In this document: positions 1 through 7,849 of the stretch, piece after piece
Layout of the letters: each line of letters opens with the position of its first letter
How positions within the stretch are numbered: the stretch's first letter is position 1
From: Actinobacillus sp. GY-402
Lineage (GTDB): Bacteria > Pseudomonadota > Gammaproteobacteria > Enterobacterales > Pasteurellaceae
Assembly (NCBI RefSeq): GCF_014843355.1
Contig: NZ_CP062137.1
Span: forward strand, 1,922,001-1,986,000
DNA length: 64,000 nucleotides
Reading direction: 5' to 3'
Position numbers and translations under genes: made by a program
Notes under the pieces: generated by a model
What the model was told of the DNA's origin: nothing
Databases searched by the model: none
Seen by the model: the letters and a program-made list of their open reading frames with translations, nothing else

Positions 1-506
1 CTTTTACGGTTTTTATAGCTCGCGCCGAAACTTTGTGCGGCATCTTCAATGACCGGTAAGTTATATTTCTGCGCCACGGCATTTACCGCGTCAAAATCCG
101 CACATTGTCCGTATAAACTCACGGGAATAATGGCTTTAGTACGCGGTGTGATTGCCGCTTCCAGTTTTGTCGCGTCAATATTGTAGGTTTTCGGATCCAC
201 ATCCACATAAACCGGTTTTGCGCCTAATAAAGCGACGGTTTCCGCCGTAGCGATATAAGTAAATCCCGGGGTAATCACTTCATCACCGGCGCCGATGCCC
301 AACGCCATTTGCGCAATTTGTAACGCATCCGTGCCGTTAGCGCAGCTGATACAATATTTTGCGCCGACATAAGCCGCCAGCTTTTCTTCCAATTCCGCGA
401 CTTCCGGACCTAAAATATATTTACCGTGCGCCAACACTTTCTGAATACCCGCGTCAATTTGCGCTTTAATTCTTTGCTGCTGAGCATTTAAATCAATGAA
501 TTCCAT
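1..506 (-). CDS. wbpE: DegT/DnrJ/EryC1 sugar aminotransferase, WbpE-like (C-terminus cut by window edge)
   Basis: PLP-dependent nucleotide-sugar aminotransferase. The reading frame is open from the ATG at 504-506 to the window edge, giving about 168 N-terminal residues that begin MEFIDLNAQQQRIKAQI. Visible family features are the ANGTDAL phosphate-binding turn, GDEVITPGFTYIATAE, and VIEDAAQSFGA, whose Asp contacts the PLP pyridine nitrogen. The catalytic Lys lies beyond the edge. In the WbpA-B-E-D pathway this enzyme aminates the 3-keto sugar made by WbpB. It is the last visible gene of a four-gene minus-strand cluster, 13 bases after the acetyltransferase stop. The family assignment is secure; the WbpE role rests on the neighbours. 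Confidence 0.85.
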   Translation of the reverse strand, partial: MEFIDLNAQQQRIKAQIDAGIQKVLAHGKYILGPEVAELEEKLAAYVGAKYCISCANGTDALQIAQMALGIGAGDEVITPGFTYIATAETVALLGAKPVYVDVDPKTYNIDATKLEAAITPRTKAIIPVSLYGQCADFDAVNAVAQKYNLPVIEDAAQSFGASYKNRK

Positions 507-519
507 CTTCTTTACCTGC

Positions 520-1095
520 TTATAATTTCTTCAACACATGACCGTCCAAACGGTAAACCTCTCCTGTATGCGGACATCGGGCTTCGGCTTGTCCCGACAA
601 CGGCAAATCCAATTGTTCGCCGTATTCGCTCATCCAACCGATTTGTTTGGCGGGCACACCTACCATTAAGGCATAATCCGGCACATCCCGGTTGATCACC
701 GCACCTGCGCCGATAAAGGCGTAAGCGCCGATCGTCACACCGCATACAATGGTGGAATTGGCGCCCAAAGTCGCACCTTTTTTTACCAAAGTATCTTTAT
801 ATTCGCTTTTCCGCTCAATCAACGAACGCGGGTTGTACACATTGGTAAAAACCATGCTCGGACCGCAAAAAACCCCTTCTTCCAAATACACATTGTCGTA
901 TACGGAAACGTTATTCTGAATTTTGCAACGATCGCCGATGCGGACTTTATTGCCCACAAACACGTTTTGTCCCAGCGACACCTCTTTCCCGATTTTGGCG
1001 CCGCCGCATACGTGGGCGAAATGCCAAACTCTTGAGCCGTCGCCGATCTCGGCACCCTCGTCAACGATTGCCGACGGATGTTGATAATAGTTCAT
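520..1095 (-). CDS. wbpD: UDP-sugar N-acetyltransferase, WbpD-like left-handed beta-helix protein
   Basis: The protein is 191 aa when started at [18 protein letters not shown]; a longer in-frame start at 1149 adds 18 unlikely residues. Hexapeptide repeats ([LIV]-G-x-x motifs such as [52 protein letters not shown]) run through the chain and predict a trimeric left-handed beta helix. The family transfers acetyl from acetyl-CoA to the 3-amino group of UDP-GlcNAc3NA. It sits between the aminotransferase and the wbpB-like gene, matching the pathway order. The Shine-Dalgarno is weak (GGGAAAC upstream of the ATG). Confidence 0.88.
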   Translation of the reverse strand: MNYYQHPSAIVDEGAEIGDGSRVWHFAHVCGGAKIGKEVSLGQNVFVGNKVRIGDRCKIQNNVSVYDNVYLEEGVFCGPSMVFTNVYNPRSLIERKSEYKDTLVKKGATLGANSTIVCGVTIGAYAFIGAGAVINRDVPDYALMVGVPAKQIGWMSEYGEQLDLPLSGQAEARCPHTGEVYRLDGHVLKKL

Positions 1096-1149
1096 AATGT
1101 TGGTTTCCCGTTGAATAGTTGAATGGATATCGCTTCGCGTTTTATACAA

Positions 1150-1302
1150 AATTCTTAAAGATTAAATGCAATCCTCGAATGGGCTATGTATAAATTATGG
1201 TCAAAAAACAATCTAAAAAAACGTTGCTTTTTGTGACCGCACTTTTATATAGCCCAAACTCGAATTGCAATTGAACTGCTTGCTAGTGCACTCAATTGAG
1301 GT
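1150..1302 (-). terminator. wbpB-wbpD spacer with imperfect hairpin and one USS
   Basis: A 150-bp spacer between wbpB and wbpD. It carries an imperfect inverted repeat whose outer arms are GGGCTATGTATAAA and TTTATATAGCCC, with inner arms GGTCAAAAAA and TTTTTTGTGACC; the right side includes the USS core ACCGCACTT. It resembles the USS-bearing terminators common in this genome, so the cluster may be transcribed as two units. A further promoter for wbpD-wbpE was not recognised. Confidence 0.4.
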
Positions 1303-2253
1303 TTATTTTTGTAATAATTTTGTTAAAAACGGATGCGGATTGGTCGGATTCGCTATCACGTCGGCATGACGGATATGTTCCACCGTCTCGATCGCCGTGC
1401 GGTTTTCTTCCAAGCCGTAACCCTTGCCTTCCAGAATGCGTTGATAGCTTTGGGTGTGCAAATCGGTGAAGCCGCCGGAAAATTCCAGTTCTTCGTTTTC
1501 AATCGTAATGCTGCGATAGGTGAGTTTTTCACCCTGCACCGCATTTGCCGGTAAATTGTTGGCATCAATAGACAAGAACCAACGAACCCGCGCACGTTTG
1601 TATTCCAAATAACCGGAAACGGTTTTCTCATCGCGATAATGCACTTCGTTTTTCACCACATCACCGAAAATGAAATGCAGCATATCGTAGAAATGTACGC
1701 CGATGTTGGTGGCGACGCCGCCGGATTTTTGATCTACGCCTTTCCAGGATTTCAAATACCATTTGCCGCGCGAGGTCAGATAGGTTAAATCCACATCGAA
1801 CACTTTATCCGCCGGCGCAGATTCCACTTTATCGCGCAAAGCGATAATCGACGGATGCAGACGTAGCTGCAGAATGGAATTTACTTTCGCGCCGTATTTT
1901 TGTTCGTATTCGGACAACACGTCCAAATCGGCGGAATTCAATACCAACGGTTTCTCACAGATCACGTTGATGCCGTTTTTTAAGGCGAATTTCATGTGCG
2001 GCGCATGCAAATAGTTCGGTGAACAGATGGCCACGTAATCCAGTTTTTCGCCTTTTAATTTTTGGTCTTCCACAAAGGCTTCAAACTGCTCGAATTCGGT
2101 GAAAAATTCGGCTTCCGGGAAGTGGCTGTCCATAATACCGACGGAATCGTTCACATCCATGGCCACAACCAACGTATTACCCGTATCTTTGATCGCTCTC
2201 AAATGACGCGGAGCGATATAGCCGCCCGCTCCGATAAGTGCAAATTTTTTCAT
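1303..2253 (-). CDS. wbpB: Gfo/Idh/MocA oxidoreductase, WbpB-like UDP-GlcNAcA 3-dehydrogenase
   Basis: 316 aa. The N-terminus MKKFALIGAGGYIAPRHLRA holds the GxGGxIxxxH dinucleotide-binding motif typical of WbpB/WlbA rather than plain Gfo/Idh enzymes. The EKP motif, whose Lys is catalytic, is at residues 100-102, and NIGVHFYDMLHF carries the second conserved His region. The family oxidises UDP-GlcNAcA at C3, regenerating NAD by coupling to 2-oxoglutarate. The gene lies 17 bases after the wbpA-like stop and probably shares its transcript. Confidence 0.9.
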   Translation of the reverse strand: MKKFALIGAGGYIAPRHLRAIKDTGNTLVVAMDVNDSVGIMDSHFPEAEFFTEFEQFEAFVEDQKLKGEKLDYVAICSPNYLHAPHMKFALKNGINVICEKPLVLNSADLDVLSEYEQKYGAKVNSILQLRLHPSIIALRDKVESAPADKVFDVDLTYLTSRGKWYLKSWKGVDQKSGGVATNIGVHFYDMLHFIFGDVVKNEVHYRDEKTVSGYLEYKRARVRWFLSIDANNLPANAVQGEKLTYRSITIENEELEFSGGFTDLHTQSYQRILEGKGYGLEENRTAIETVEHIRHADVIANPTNPHPFLTKLLQK

Positions 2254-2270
2254 AACTTCGTCTCTATTAT

Positions 2271-3566
2271 TTATAAACGGAACACACTAATACCTTGTTG
2301 CGATAAGGCATCTCGGTCAAATAAACTTTTCACATCCACCAATACCGGATTATCCGAACGCATGTATAAACGCAAAGTTTCAGCGCTTAATTCTCTGAAT
2401 TCTTTATGTCCCACCGCCACAATCAGTGTATCCACCGGATGTTTTTCATCAATCACTGACAGCTCCAGGTCGTATTCGTGTTTCACTTCGGCAGGATCCG
2501 CCCAAGGATCGGCGACCACGACGTCCACGCCCCAGTTACGTAACTCGTCGATCACATCAACCACTTTACTGTTACGGATATCCGGACAGTTTTCCTTGAA
2601 GGTCACCCCTAATACGCCCACCTTGGCTTTGGCCACGTCAATATTATGATTCAGCATTAATTTGATCGTGGTTTGCGCAACATAATGAGCCATATCGTCA
2701 TTAATGCGGCGGCCGGCAAGAATAACCTGCGGGTTATAGCCCACTTCTTCCGCTTTATGGGTTAAATAATACGGATCGACGCCGATACAGTGTCCGCCGA
2801 CCAAGCCCGGACGAAACGGTAAAAAGTTCCATTTACTGCCCGCCGCTTCCAATACATCAACCGTATCGATACCGACACGTTCAAAAATAATGGATAACTC
2901 GTTCACCAACGCAATATTCAAATCCCGCTGGGTGTTTTCAATCACTTTGGCCGCCTCCGCCACTTTAATGCTGGCGGCTTTATGAGTGCCCGCGGTAATA
3001 ATACTGCCGTACATTTGATCGACGATATCCGCCACTTCCGGCGTGCTGCCGCTGGTGATTTTTTTAATTTTCGTCAGCGTGTTAACTTTATCACCCGGAT
3101 TAATCCGTTCAGGGCTGTAACCCGCAAAGAAATCCCGATTAAATTTCAGGCCGGACACTCGTTCCAGAATAGGAATACAGACTTCTTCCGTCGCGCCGGG
3201 ATATACCGTGGATTCATACACCACAATATCGCCTTTTTTCAGCACTTTACCGATAGATTCACTGGCCTTTTGCAGCGGCGTCAAATCCGGACGGTTCACA
3301 TCATCAATGGGAGTGGGAACAGTAACAATAAAGAAATTGCATCGTTTCAGCTGTTCGAGATCGGAAGTGTAAGAAAGATAAGTTGCCGACTTGAGGGCGT
3401 CCGACGAAACTTCTAAAGTTCGGTCTTTACCCTCAGCCAGTTCTTTTACCCTGTTCGGGCTAATATCAAAACCTATGGTTTCACGCTGTTTACCGAACTC
3501 TACCGCCAACGGTAAACCTACATAACCAAGGCCGACAACACCAACTTTGTAGCTGTCTAGATTCAT
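2271..3566 (-). CDS. wbpA: UDP-N-acetyl-D-glucosamine 6-dehydrogenase
   Basis: 431 aa, normal for the UDP-glucose/GDP-mannose dehydrogenase family. The Rossmann motif GLGYVGLPLA is at residues 12-21 and the thiohemiacetal-forming Cys is C260 in GGHCIGVDPYYL. A C-terminal sugar-binding domain includes GVTFKENCPDIRNSK. The protein resembles WbpA/WecC-type UDP-HexNAc dehydrogenases more than UDP-glucose dehydrogenases. It is the first gene of the minus-strand cluster and supplies UDP-GlcNAcA to the WbpB, WbpE and WbpD steps. The start at 3566 is the only plausible one. Confidence 0.9.
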   Translation of the reverse strand: MNLDSYKVGVVGLGYVGLPLAVEFGKQRETIGFDISPNRVKELAEGKDRTLEVSSDALKSATYLSYTSDLEQLKRCNFFIVTVPTPIDDVNRPDLTPLQKASESIGKVLKKGDIVVYESTVYPGATEEVCIPILERVSGLKFNRDFFAGYSPERINPGDKVNTLTKIKKITSGSTPEVADIVDQMYGSIITAGTHKAASIKVAEAAKVIENTQRDLNIALVNELSIIFERVGIDTVDVLEAAGSKWNFLPFRPGLVGGHCIGVDPYYLTHKAEEVGYNPQVILAGRRINDDMAHYVAQTTIKLMLNHNIDVAKAKVGVLGVTFKENCPDIRNSKVVDVIDELRNWGVDVVVADPWADPAEVKHEYDLELSVIDEKHPVDTLIVAVGHKEFRELSAETLRLYMRSDNPVLVDVKSLFDRDALSQQGISVFRL

Positions 3567-4352
3567 AAAATATACCCCTATATTTTCAATATATTAAAAT
3601 AATGATTCAAATAAAAAGTGTAGTTTATAAAAACAAATAACAATCGAACTGTAAGGAAAATAACATAATATTTTCACCCTCATTTACGGTTCGAAAAATT
3701 AACAAAAAATTAAACAATCAGAATTCGGTAAAAATCGGTATAAGCATAGGACTTAATACCCATGAATATAGTTCAAATAGCCATAGTCAGGTCCGACCAC
3801 AAGAGAAGTAACGGTGATAAACGGCAATTCATGATATTTACGGCTAAACATACTTAAAAACAAGTCCAACTTATTGAAATATAAAATAACATTACCTAAA
3901 AAGCGACATCGACACATGGTCCAACGTCCGATTTGTTGCTAATAAATAGCAGTATTTAACGGCGATAGCAATTTATTTCGGATAAATAATTCATTATTTA
4001 CACAAGCTTACAATTCTTTTACAAATAATGATGGAAAAATAACAAATTCTTTTATCGTAAAAAAAATCCTTATGGGGATAAAAACTCTCCGCTCGAATTT
4101 AAAATTTAATTAATTTACCCGAATTAAAAAGTAATTTTTAACGCCATTTATTAAACCGTTTACATAATAAAAAAACTCTGAAAAAACCGACCGCACTTTC
4201 CGCTTTAAGTGCGGTCAAAAAAACCGCCGTTTTTTCTTCCCGCAACTTCGCTAACAACCGAATTCTGCGAAAAATCAAAGAAATAGGAGCGAGCCGGCGG
4301 AATTTCATGTAAAATACGTTCAATTTTTTTAACATTTATGGAAAGAGACTTT
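3567..4352. other. Gene-free AT-rich region between divergent wbpA and def
   Basis: About 790 bases with no convincing gene on either strand. The composition is much more AT-rich than its neighbours, as often seen upstream of polysaccharide clusters. No JUMPstart/ops element (GGCGGTAG type) was found. The only clear structure is the USS-pair hairpin at 4189-4216. The minus-strand wbpA promoter and the plus-strand def promoter must lie here; neither has a clear -35/-10 pair. Confidence 0.5.
4185..4225. terminator. USS-pair hairpin upstream of def
   Basis: Perfect 10-bp inverted repeat GACCGCACTT (4189-4198) and AAGTGCGGTC (4207-4216) with an 8-base loop, followed by A/T runs on both sides. 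This is the typical Pasteurellaceae arrangement of two opposed uptake signal sequences forming a bidirectional terminator. No gene ends nearby, so it may insulate the def promoter from the polysaccharide region. Confidence 0.6.
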
Positions 4353-4868
4353 ATGGCATTATTAAACGTACTGATTTACCCCGACGAGCGCCTTAAAACC
4401 GTCGCGACGCCCGTCACCGAATTTAACGACGAACTGCAAACTTTTATCGACGACATGTTCGACACCATGTATCAGGAAGAAGGCATCGGGCTAGCCGCCA
4501 CGCAGGTTGACGTACACAAACGCGTGATCACCATCGACATCACCGGTGAAAAAACCGAACAACTGGTATTGATTAATCCCGAATTGCTTGAAAGCGAAGG
4601 CGAAACCGGCATTGAAGAAGGTTGCTTATCCTTGCCCGGTCTGCGCGGTTTCGTACCACGCAAAGAAAAAATCACCGTCAAAGCCCTCAACCGCCACGGC
4701 GAAGCCTTCACCTTACATGCGGACGGTTTACTGGCGATTTGCATCCAGCATGAAATGGATCACTTAAACGGCATCGTCTTTGCGGATTATTTATCGCCGT
4801 TAAAACGCAACCGAATGAAAGAAAAATTGCTGAAATATCAGAAACAATTGGCAAAACAAACGGCGTAA
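4353..4868 (+). CDS. def: Peptide deformylase
   Basis: 171 aa from [14 protein letters not shown]; this start is preferred over the ATG at 4338 because GGAAAGAGA precedes it. It removes the N-formyl group from nascent proteins using a metal ion. All three family motifs are present: GIGLAATQ (44-51), EGCLS (89-93, metal ligand C91) and QHEMDH (132-137, ligands H133 and H137 with catalytic E134). It is followed by fmt, its functional partner, but the usual tight def-fmt spacing is broken by a 455-base palindromic region. Confidence 0.97.
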   Translation: MALLNVLIYPDERLKTVATPVTEFNDELQTFIDDMFDTMYQEEGIGLAATQVDVHKRVITIDITGEKTEQLVLINPELLESEGETGIEEGCLSLPGLRGFVPRKEKITVKALNRHGEAFTLHADGLLAICIQHEMDHLNGIVFADYLSPLKRNRMKEKLLKYQKQLAKQTA

Positions 4869-4870
4869 TT

Positions 4871-5037
4871 CTTACTTTCTTTGCTTCGCCAAAGAAAGTA
4901 AGCAAAGAAAGGCGCCCCCGTTTTGCCTTGTTCCCTGAAAATAATGAAATTTGCTTTACGAAAATCTTGTAAACTCGCTACGCTCAGACAAACAAGATTT
5001 TCTACAAATTCCACTATTTTCAGGCGGCAAAAAGGGG
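4871..5037. repeat. Composite palindromic element, copy 1 (def terminator plus long hairpin)
   Basis: Two nested structures follow the def stop. The first is a perfect 13-bp stem, CTTACTTTCTTTG (4871-4883) with CAAAGAAAGTAAG (4890-4902). The second is a roughly 120-bp hairpin (4916-5037) built from paired blocks CCCCGTTTTGCC/GGCAAAAAGGGG, a 19-base arm pair with two mismatches beginning CTGAAAATAATG, and GAAAATCTTGT/ACAAGATTTTC. Its apical loop carries AAACTCGCTACGCTCAGACA. It is non-coding. The first stem can act as the def terminator. Confidence 0.7.
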
Positions 5038-5099
5038 AAGTTGAATAAGCGCGAATATTTAAAAATATCAAAAAAATCAACCGCACTTTTATCACGATT

Positions 5100-5310
5100 C
5101 TACGCTCATCGGGGCCCCGTCTGAGGTGCCTGAGCGACTTGAAATTTTTAGGAAAATAAGTTTGTTTGAGCGTAGCGAGTTTACTTATTTTCCGTAAAAA
5201 AATTTCAACCAAGCGAAGAACTGCACCGAAGTCGGGGTGCACTTTCTTTTTGCTTACTTTTGCTTTGTGCAAGCAAAGAAAAAGTAAGTAGCCCATCGGG
5301 CGAAACTCGA
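5100..5310. repeat. Composite palindromic element, copy 2, inverted relative to copy 1
   Basis: The same architecture as the element at 4871-5037 but reversed. The long hairpin comes first, with arms TTGAAATTTTTAGGAAAATA and TATTTTCCGTAAAAAAATTT and an apical loop holding GTTTGAGCGTAGCGAGTTT, the reverse complement of the first copy's loop. The CTTACTTTTGCTTTG/CAAAGAAAAAGTAAG hairpin comes last (about 5258-5292). It ends a few bases before fmt, forming or replacing the fmt leader. A single USS lies between the copies near 5080. Confidence 0.7.
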
Positions 5311-5323
5311 TAAAAATATATTT

Positions 5324-6277
5324 ATGAAAAAACTGAACATTATCTTCGCCGGCACGCCGGATTTTGCCGCCCAACATCTACAAGCGCTGCTTTCGTCCAA
5401 TCACAATGTTATCGCGGTTTACACCCAACCCGATAAACCGGCGGGACGCGGCAAAAAACTGCAGGCCAGCCCGGTTAAACAGCTGGCGCAACAGCATAAT
5501 ATTCCCGTTTATCAGCCGAAATCTCTGCGTCACGAAGAAGCGCAAGCGGAACTGGCGGCATTAAACGCGGATGTTATGGTGGTGGTGGCTTACGGGTTAA
5601 TTCTGCCGAAAGCCGTTCTGGCCGCGCCCCGTTTGGGTTGTTTGAACGTACACGGTTCGATTCTGCCCCGTTGGCGCGGTGCCGCACCGATTCAACGGGC
5701 AATTTGGGCGGGCGATACGCAAACCGGTGTCACCATCATGCAGATGAACGAAGGCTTGGACACCGGCGACATGCTGCACAAAGTTTATTGCGATATTACA
5801 CCGCAAGAAACCTCCGCTTCGCTCTATCACAAACTGGCGCAGCTCGCGCCGCCGGCATTAATTGAGGTGTTGGATCACCTGGAAGACGATAAGTTTAAGC
5901 CGCAACCGCAGGATGACAATCAAAGCAGCTACGCCGATAAGCTCAGCAAAGAGGAAGCGAAACTGGATTGGTCCTTACCCGCCGCTCAGCTTGAACGCAA
6001 TATTCGCGCCTTTAATCCCGCGCCGACGGCGTTTTTAACCGTCACCGTCAACGGCAACGAAGAGCGGATTAAAATTTATCAGGCCGACGTATTGCCGCAT
6101 CAGGAAAAGACGGCGGGAACGGTGTTGGCTTGCGATAAAAAAGGCCTGCGGATAGCCACGGCGGACGGCGTATTGAACATTACCCGCTTACAACCTTCCG
6201 GCAAAAAACCGATGTCGGTGCAGGATTTTCTGAACGGTCGGGCGGATTGGTTTCCGGCGGGAACGGTATTGGCTTAA
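5324..6277 (+). CDS. fmt: Methionyl-tRNA formyltransferase
   Basis: 317 aa. It transfers a formyl group from 10-formyl-THF to initiator Met-tRNA. The N-terminus [19 protein letters not shown] is family-typical. The catalytic triad maps to N108, H110 ([17 protein letters not shown]) and D146 (LDTGDM). A C-terminal tRNA-binding domain with basic strands follows residue 205. There is no strong Shine-Dalgarno; the leader is the palindromic element ending near 5310. rsmB begins 44 bases downstream. Confidence 0.96.
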   Translation: MKKLNIIFAGTPDFAAQHLQALLSSNHNVIAVYTQPDKPAGRGKKLQASPVKQLAQQHNIPVYQPKSLRHEEAQAELAALNADVMVVVAYGLILPKAVLAAPRLGCLNVHGSILPRWRGAAPIQRAIWAGDTQTGVTIMQMNEGLDTGDMLHKVYCDITPQETSASLYHKLAQLAPPALIEVLDHLEDDKFKPQPQDDNQSSYADKLSKEEAKLDWSLPAAQLERNIRAFNPAPTAFLTVTVNGNEERIKIYQADVLPHQEKTAGTVLACDKKGLRIATADGVLNITRLQPSGKKPMSVQDFLNGRADWFPAGTVLA

Positions 6278-6321
6278 TTCCGCCGCCCGCAATATCATCA
6301 AACGGCATTGAGTTAACGCAT

Positions 6322-7704
6322 ATGACAAAAACGTTGCAAAAAACGACCGCACTTTCCACAAAAAACGGGAAAAAAAGCCCGACGGACAAAAATCTCAGCG
6401 CGCGCGCGGCAGCGGCGCAAATTATCCTGCAAGTGCTGGATCAGGGAAAATCCTTATCCGCGCTGCTCCCTGAAATTCAGCCTAGAATGAAACCGCAGGA
6501 TTTGCCTTTACTGCAGGAAATCTGCTTCGGCGTGTGTCGCGTGTTGCCGCGATTGGAATGGATCATCCGTTTGCTGGTGGACAAGCCGCTGAAGGGCAAA
6601 ACCCGTATCGTACATTGTCTGCTACTGGTGGGATTATACCAAATTCTGTACACCCGCATTCCGCCGCACGCGGCGATCAATGAAGCGGTAAACGCCGCAC
6701 GCCAGCTGAAATCGGACAATTTCCGCGGCCTGCTCAACGGCGTGTTGCGCCGTTTTCTGCGGGAACGCGAAAGCGTGCTGGCCACCGTGGACAAACATTG
6801 GCAAACCAACCATCCCGAATGGCTGGTCAATAAACTGAAAAAAACCTATCCGAACTGGCGTGACATTATCGACGCCAACAATCAGAAACCGCCCATGTGG
6901 TTGCGGGTAAACCGGAATCACAGTTCCGCGGAAAATTACCGTCAACGGCTGGCGGAAAACGGCATAACGGCTTTTCCCGCTGAAAATCCTCACGCTCTGC
7001 GTTTGGAATCGCCGGTTTCCGTGTCACAGTTGCCGCATTTTGCCGAAGGTTGGGCCACGGTGCAGGACGTGCACGCCCAATGGTCCGCTATTTTACTGGA
7101 ACCGCAAAACGGCGAACTCATTTTAGACGCCTGTGCGGCGCCGGGCGGCAAAACTACGCATATTCTGGAACAGGCGCCGCAAGCAAAAGTGGTCGCCTTG
7201 GATGTGGAAGAAAACCGCCTCAAACGGATAACGGAAAACCTCGCCCGCTTAAATCAACAGGCGGTGGTGATTTGTGGTGACGCCACCCGGCCCGAAACCT
7301 GGTTACCGCAGGCGGCGCAACAGATTACCGGAAATAAAAGTGCGGTCAAATTTGACCGAATTTTATTGGACGCGCCCTGTTCCGCCACCGGCGTTATCCG
7401 CCGTCATCCCGACATAAAATGGCTGCGTCGGGAACAGGATATTGCCCCGTTAGTGGAAATTCAGCACCAAATTCTGACCGCACTTTGGCAAACCCTCAAA
7501 CCGAACGGCATATTGCTGTACGCCACCTGTTCCGTGCTGCCTGATGAAAACGGTCGGCAAATCGCCCGTTTTCTGGCGGAACAGAACGACGCACAACTCG
7601 AACCGCTGCCGTTCCCAGCGCCACAGGCCATCGGTCGTCAATTTCTACCGGCAGAAAACGGCGGCGACGGATTTTATTACGCCAAACTACGAAAAATCGC
7701 TTAA
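6322..7704 (+). CDS. rsmB: 16S rRNA (cytosine-967-C5) methyltransferase
   Basis: 460 aa from [13 protein letters not shown]; the upstream start at 6247 overlaps fmt and is unlikely. The first ~35 residues are a poorly conserved extension, partly encoded by a USS, that makes the protein about 30 aa longer than E. coli RsmB. An N-terminal NusB-like RNA-binding domain is followed by the SAM-dependent m5C methyltransferase domain with [34 protein letters not shown] and the catalytic-Cys motif [10 protein letters not shown]. def-fmt-rsmB order is conserved in Pasteurellaceae and enterics. Confidence 0.95.
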   Translation: MTKTLQKTTALSTKNGKKSPTDKNLSARAAAAQIILQVLDQGKSLSALLPEIQPRMKPQDLPLLQEICFGVCRVLPRLEWIIRLLVDKPLKGKTRIVHCLLLVGLYQILYTRIPPHAAINEAVNAARQLKSDNFRGLLNGVLRRFLRERESVLATVDKHWQTNHPEWLVNKLKKTYPNWRDIIDANNQKPPMWLRVNRNHSSAENYRQRLAENGITAFPAENPHALRLESPVSVSQLPHFAEGWATVQDVHAQWSAILLEPQNGELILDACAAPGGKTTHILEQAPQAKVVALDVEENRLKRITENLARLNQQAVVICGDATRPETWLPQAAQQITGNKSAVKFDRILLDAPCSATGVIRRHPDIKWLRREQDIAPLVEIQHQILTALWQTLKPNGILLYATCSVLPDENGRQIARFLAEQNDAQLEPLPFPAPQAIGRQFLPAENGGDGFYYAKLRKIA

Positions 7705-7720
7705 TCTTTAGATAAAATTC

Positions 7721-7749
7721 AAAAGCCTGAGAGGTTTCAGGCTTTTTTA
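7721..7749 (+). terminator. Rho-independent terminator after rsmB
   Basis: Stem AAAAGCCTGA (7721-7730) with TTCAGGCTTTT, a GAGGT loop and a T run. It lies 17 bases past the rsmB stop and ends the def-fmt-rsmB unit. trkA, which often follows rsmB in gammaproteobacteria, is not here. Confidence 0.85.
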
Positions 7750-7849
7750 TATAAGAAAAATAATGTTTAGCTGTTTTTTTATGAGATTTTCGTGCCAATT
7801 CGCCGTAGTTCGTCTATACTCAAAATCCGTTTAACCAAGGAAATCTATT

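Noticed and set aside
3567-4188. JUMPstart/ops element for RfaH upstream of wbpA
   Set aside because: No GGCGGTAG-like core on the minus strand.
4138-4335. 65-aa minus-strand ORF upstream of def
   Set aside because: It spans a USS-pair hairpin, has no ribosome site or family features, and its residues mirror low-complexity A/T runs.
4838-5377. 179-aa minus-strand ORF across the def-fmt spacer
   Set aside because: It reads through the two inverted palindromic elements and into fmt; such ORFs arise from repeat structure and show no protein-like domain.
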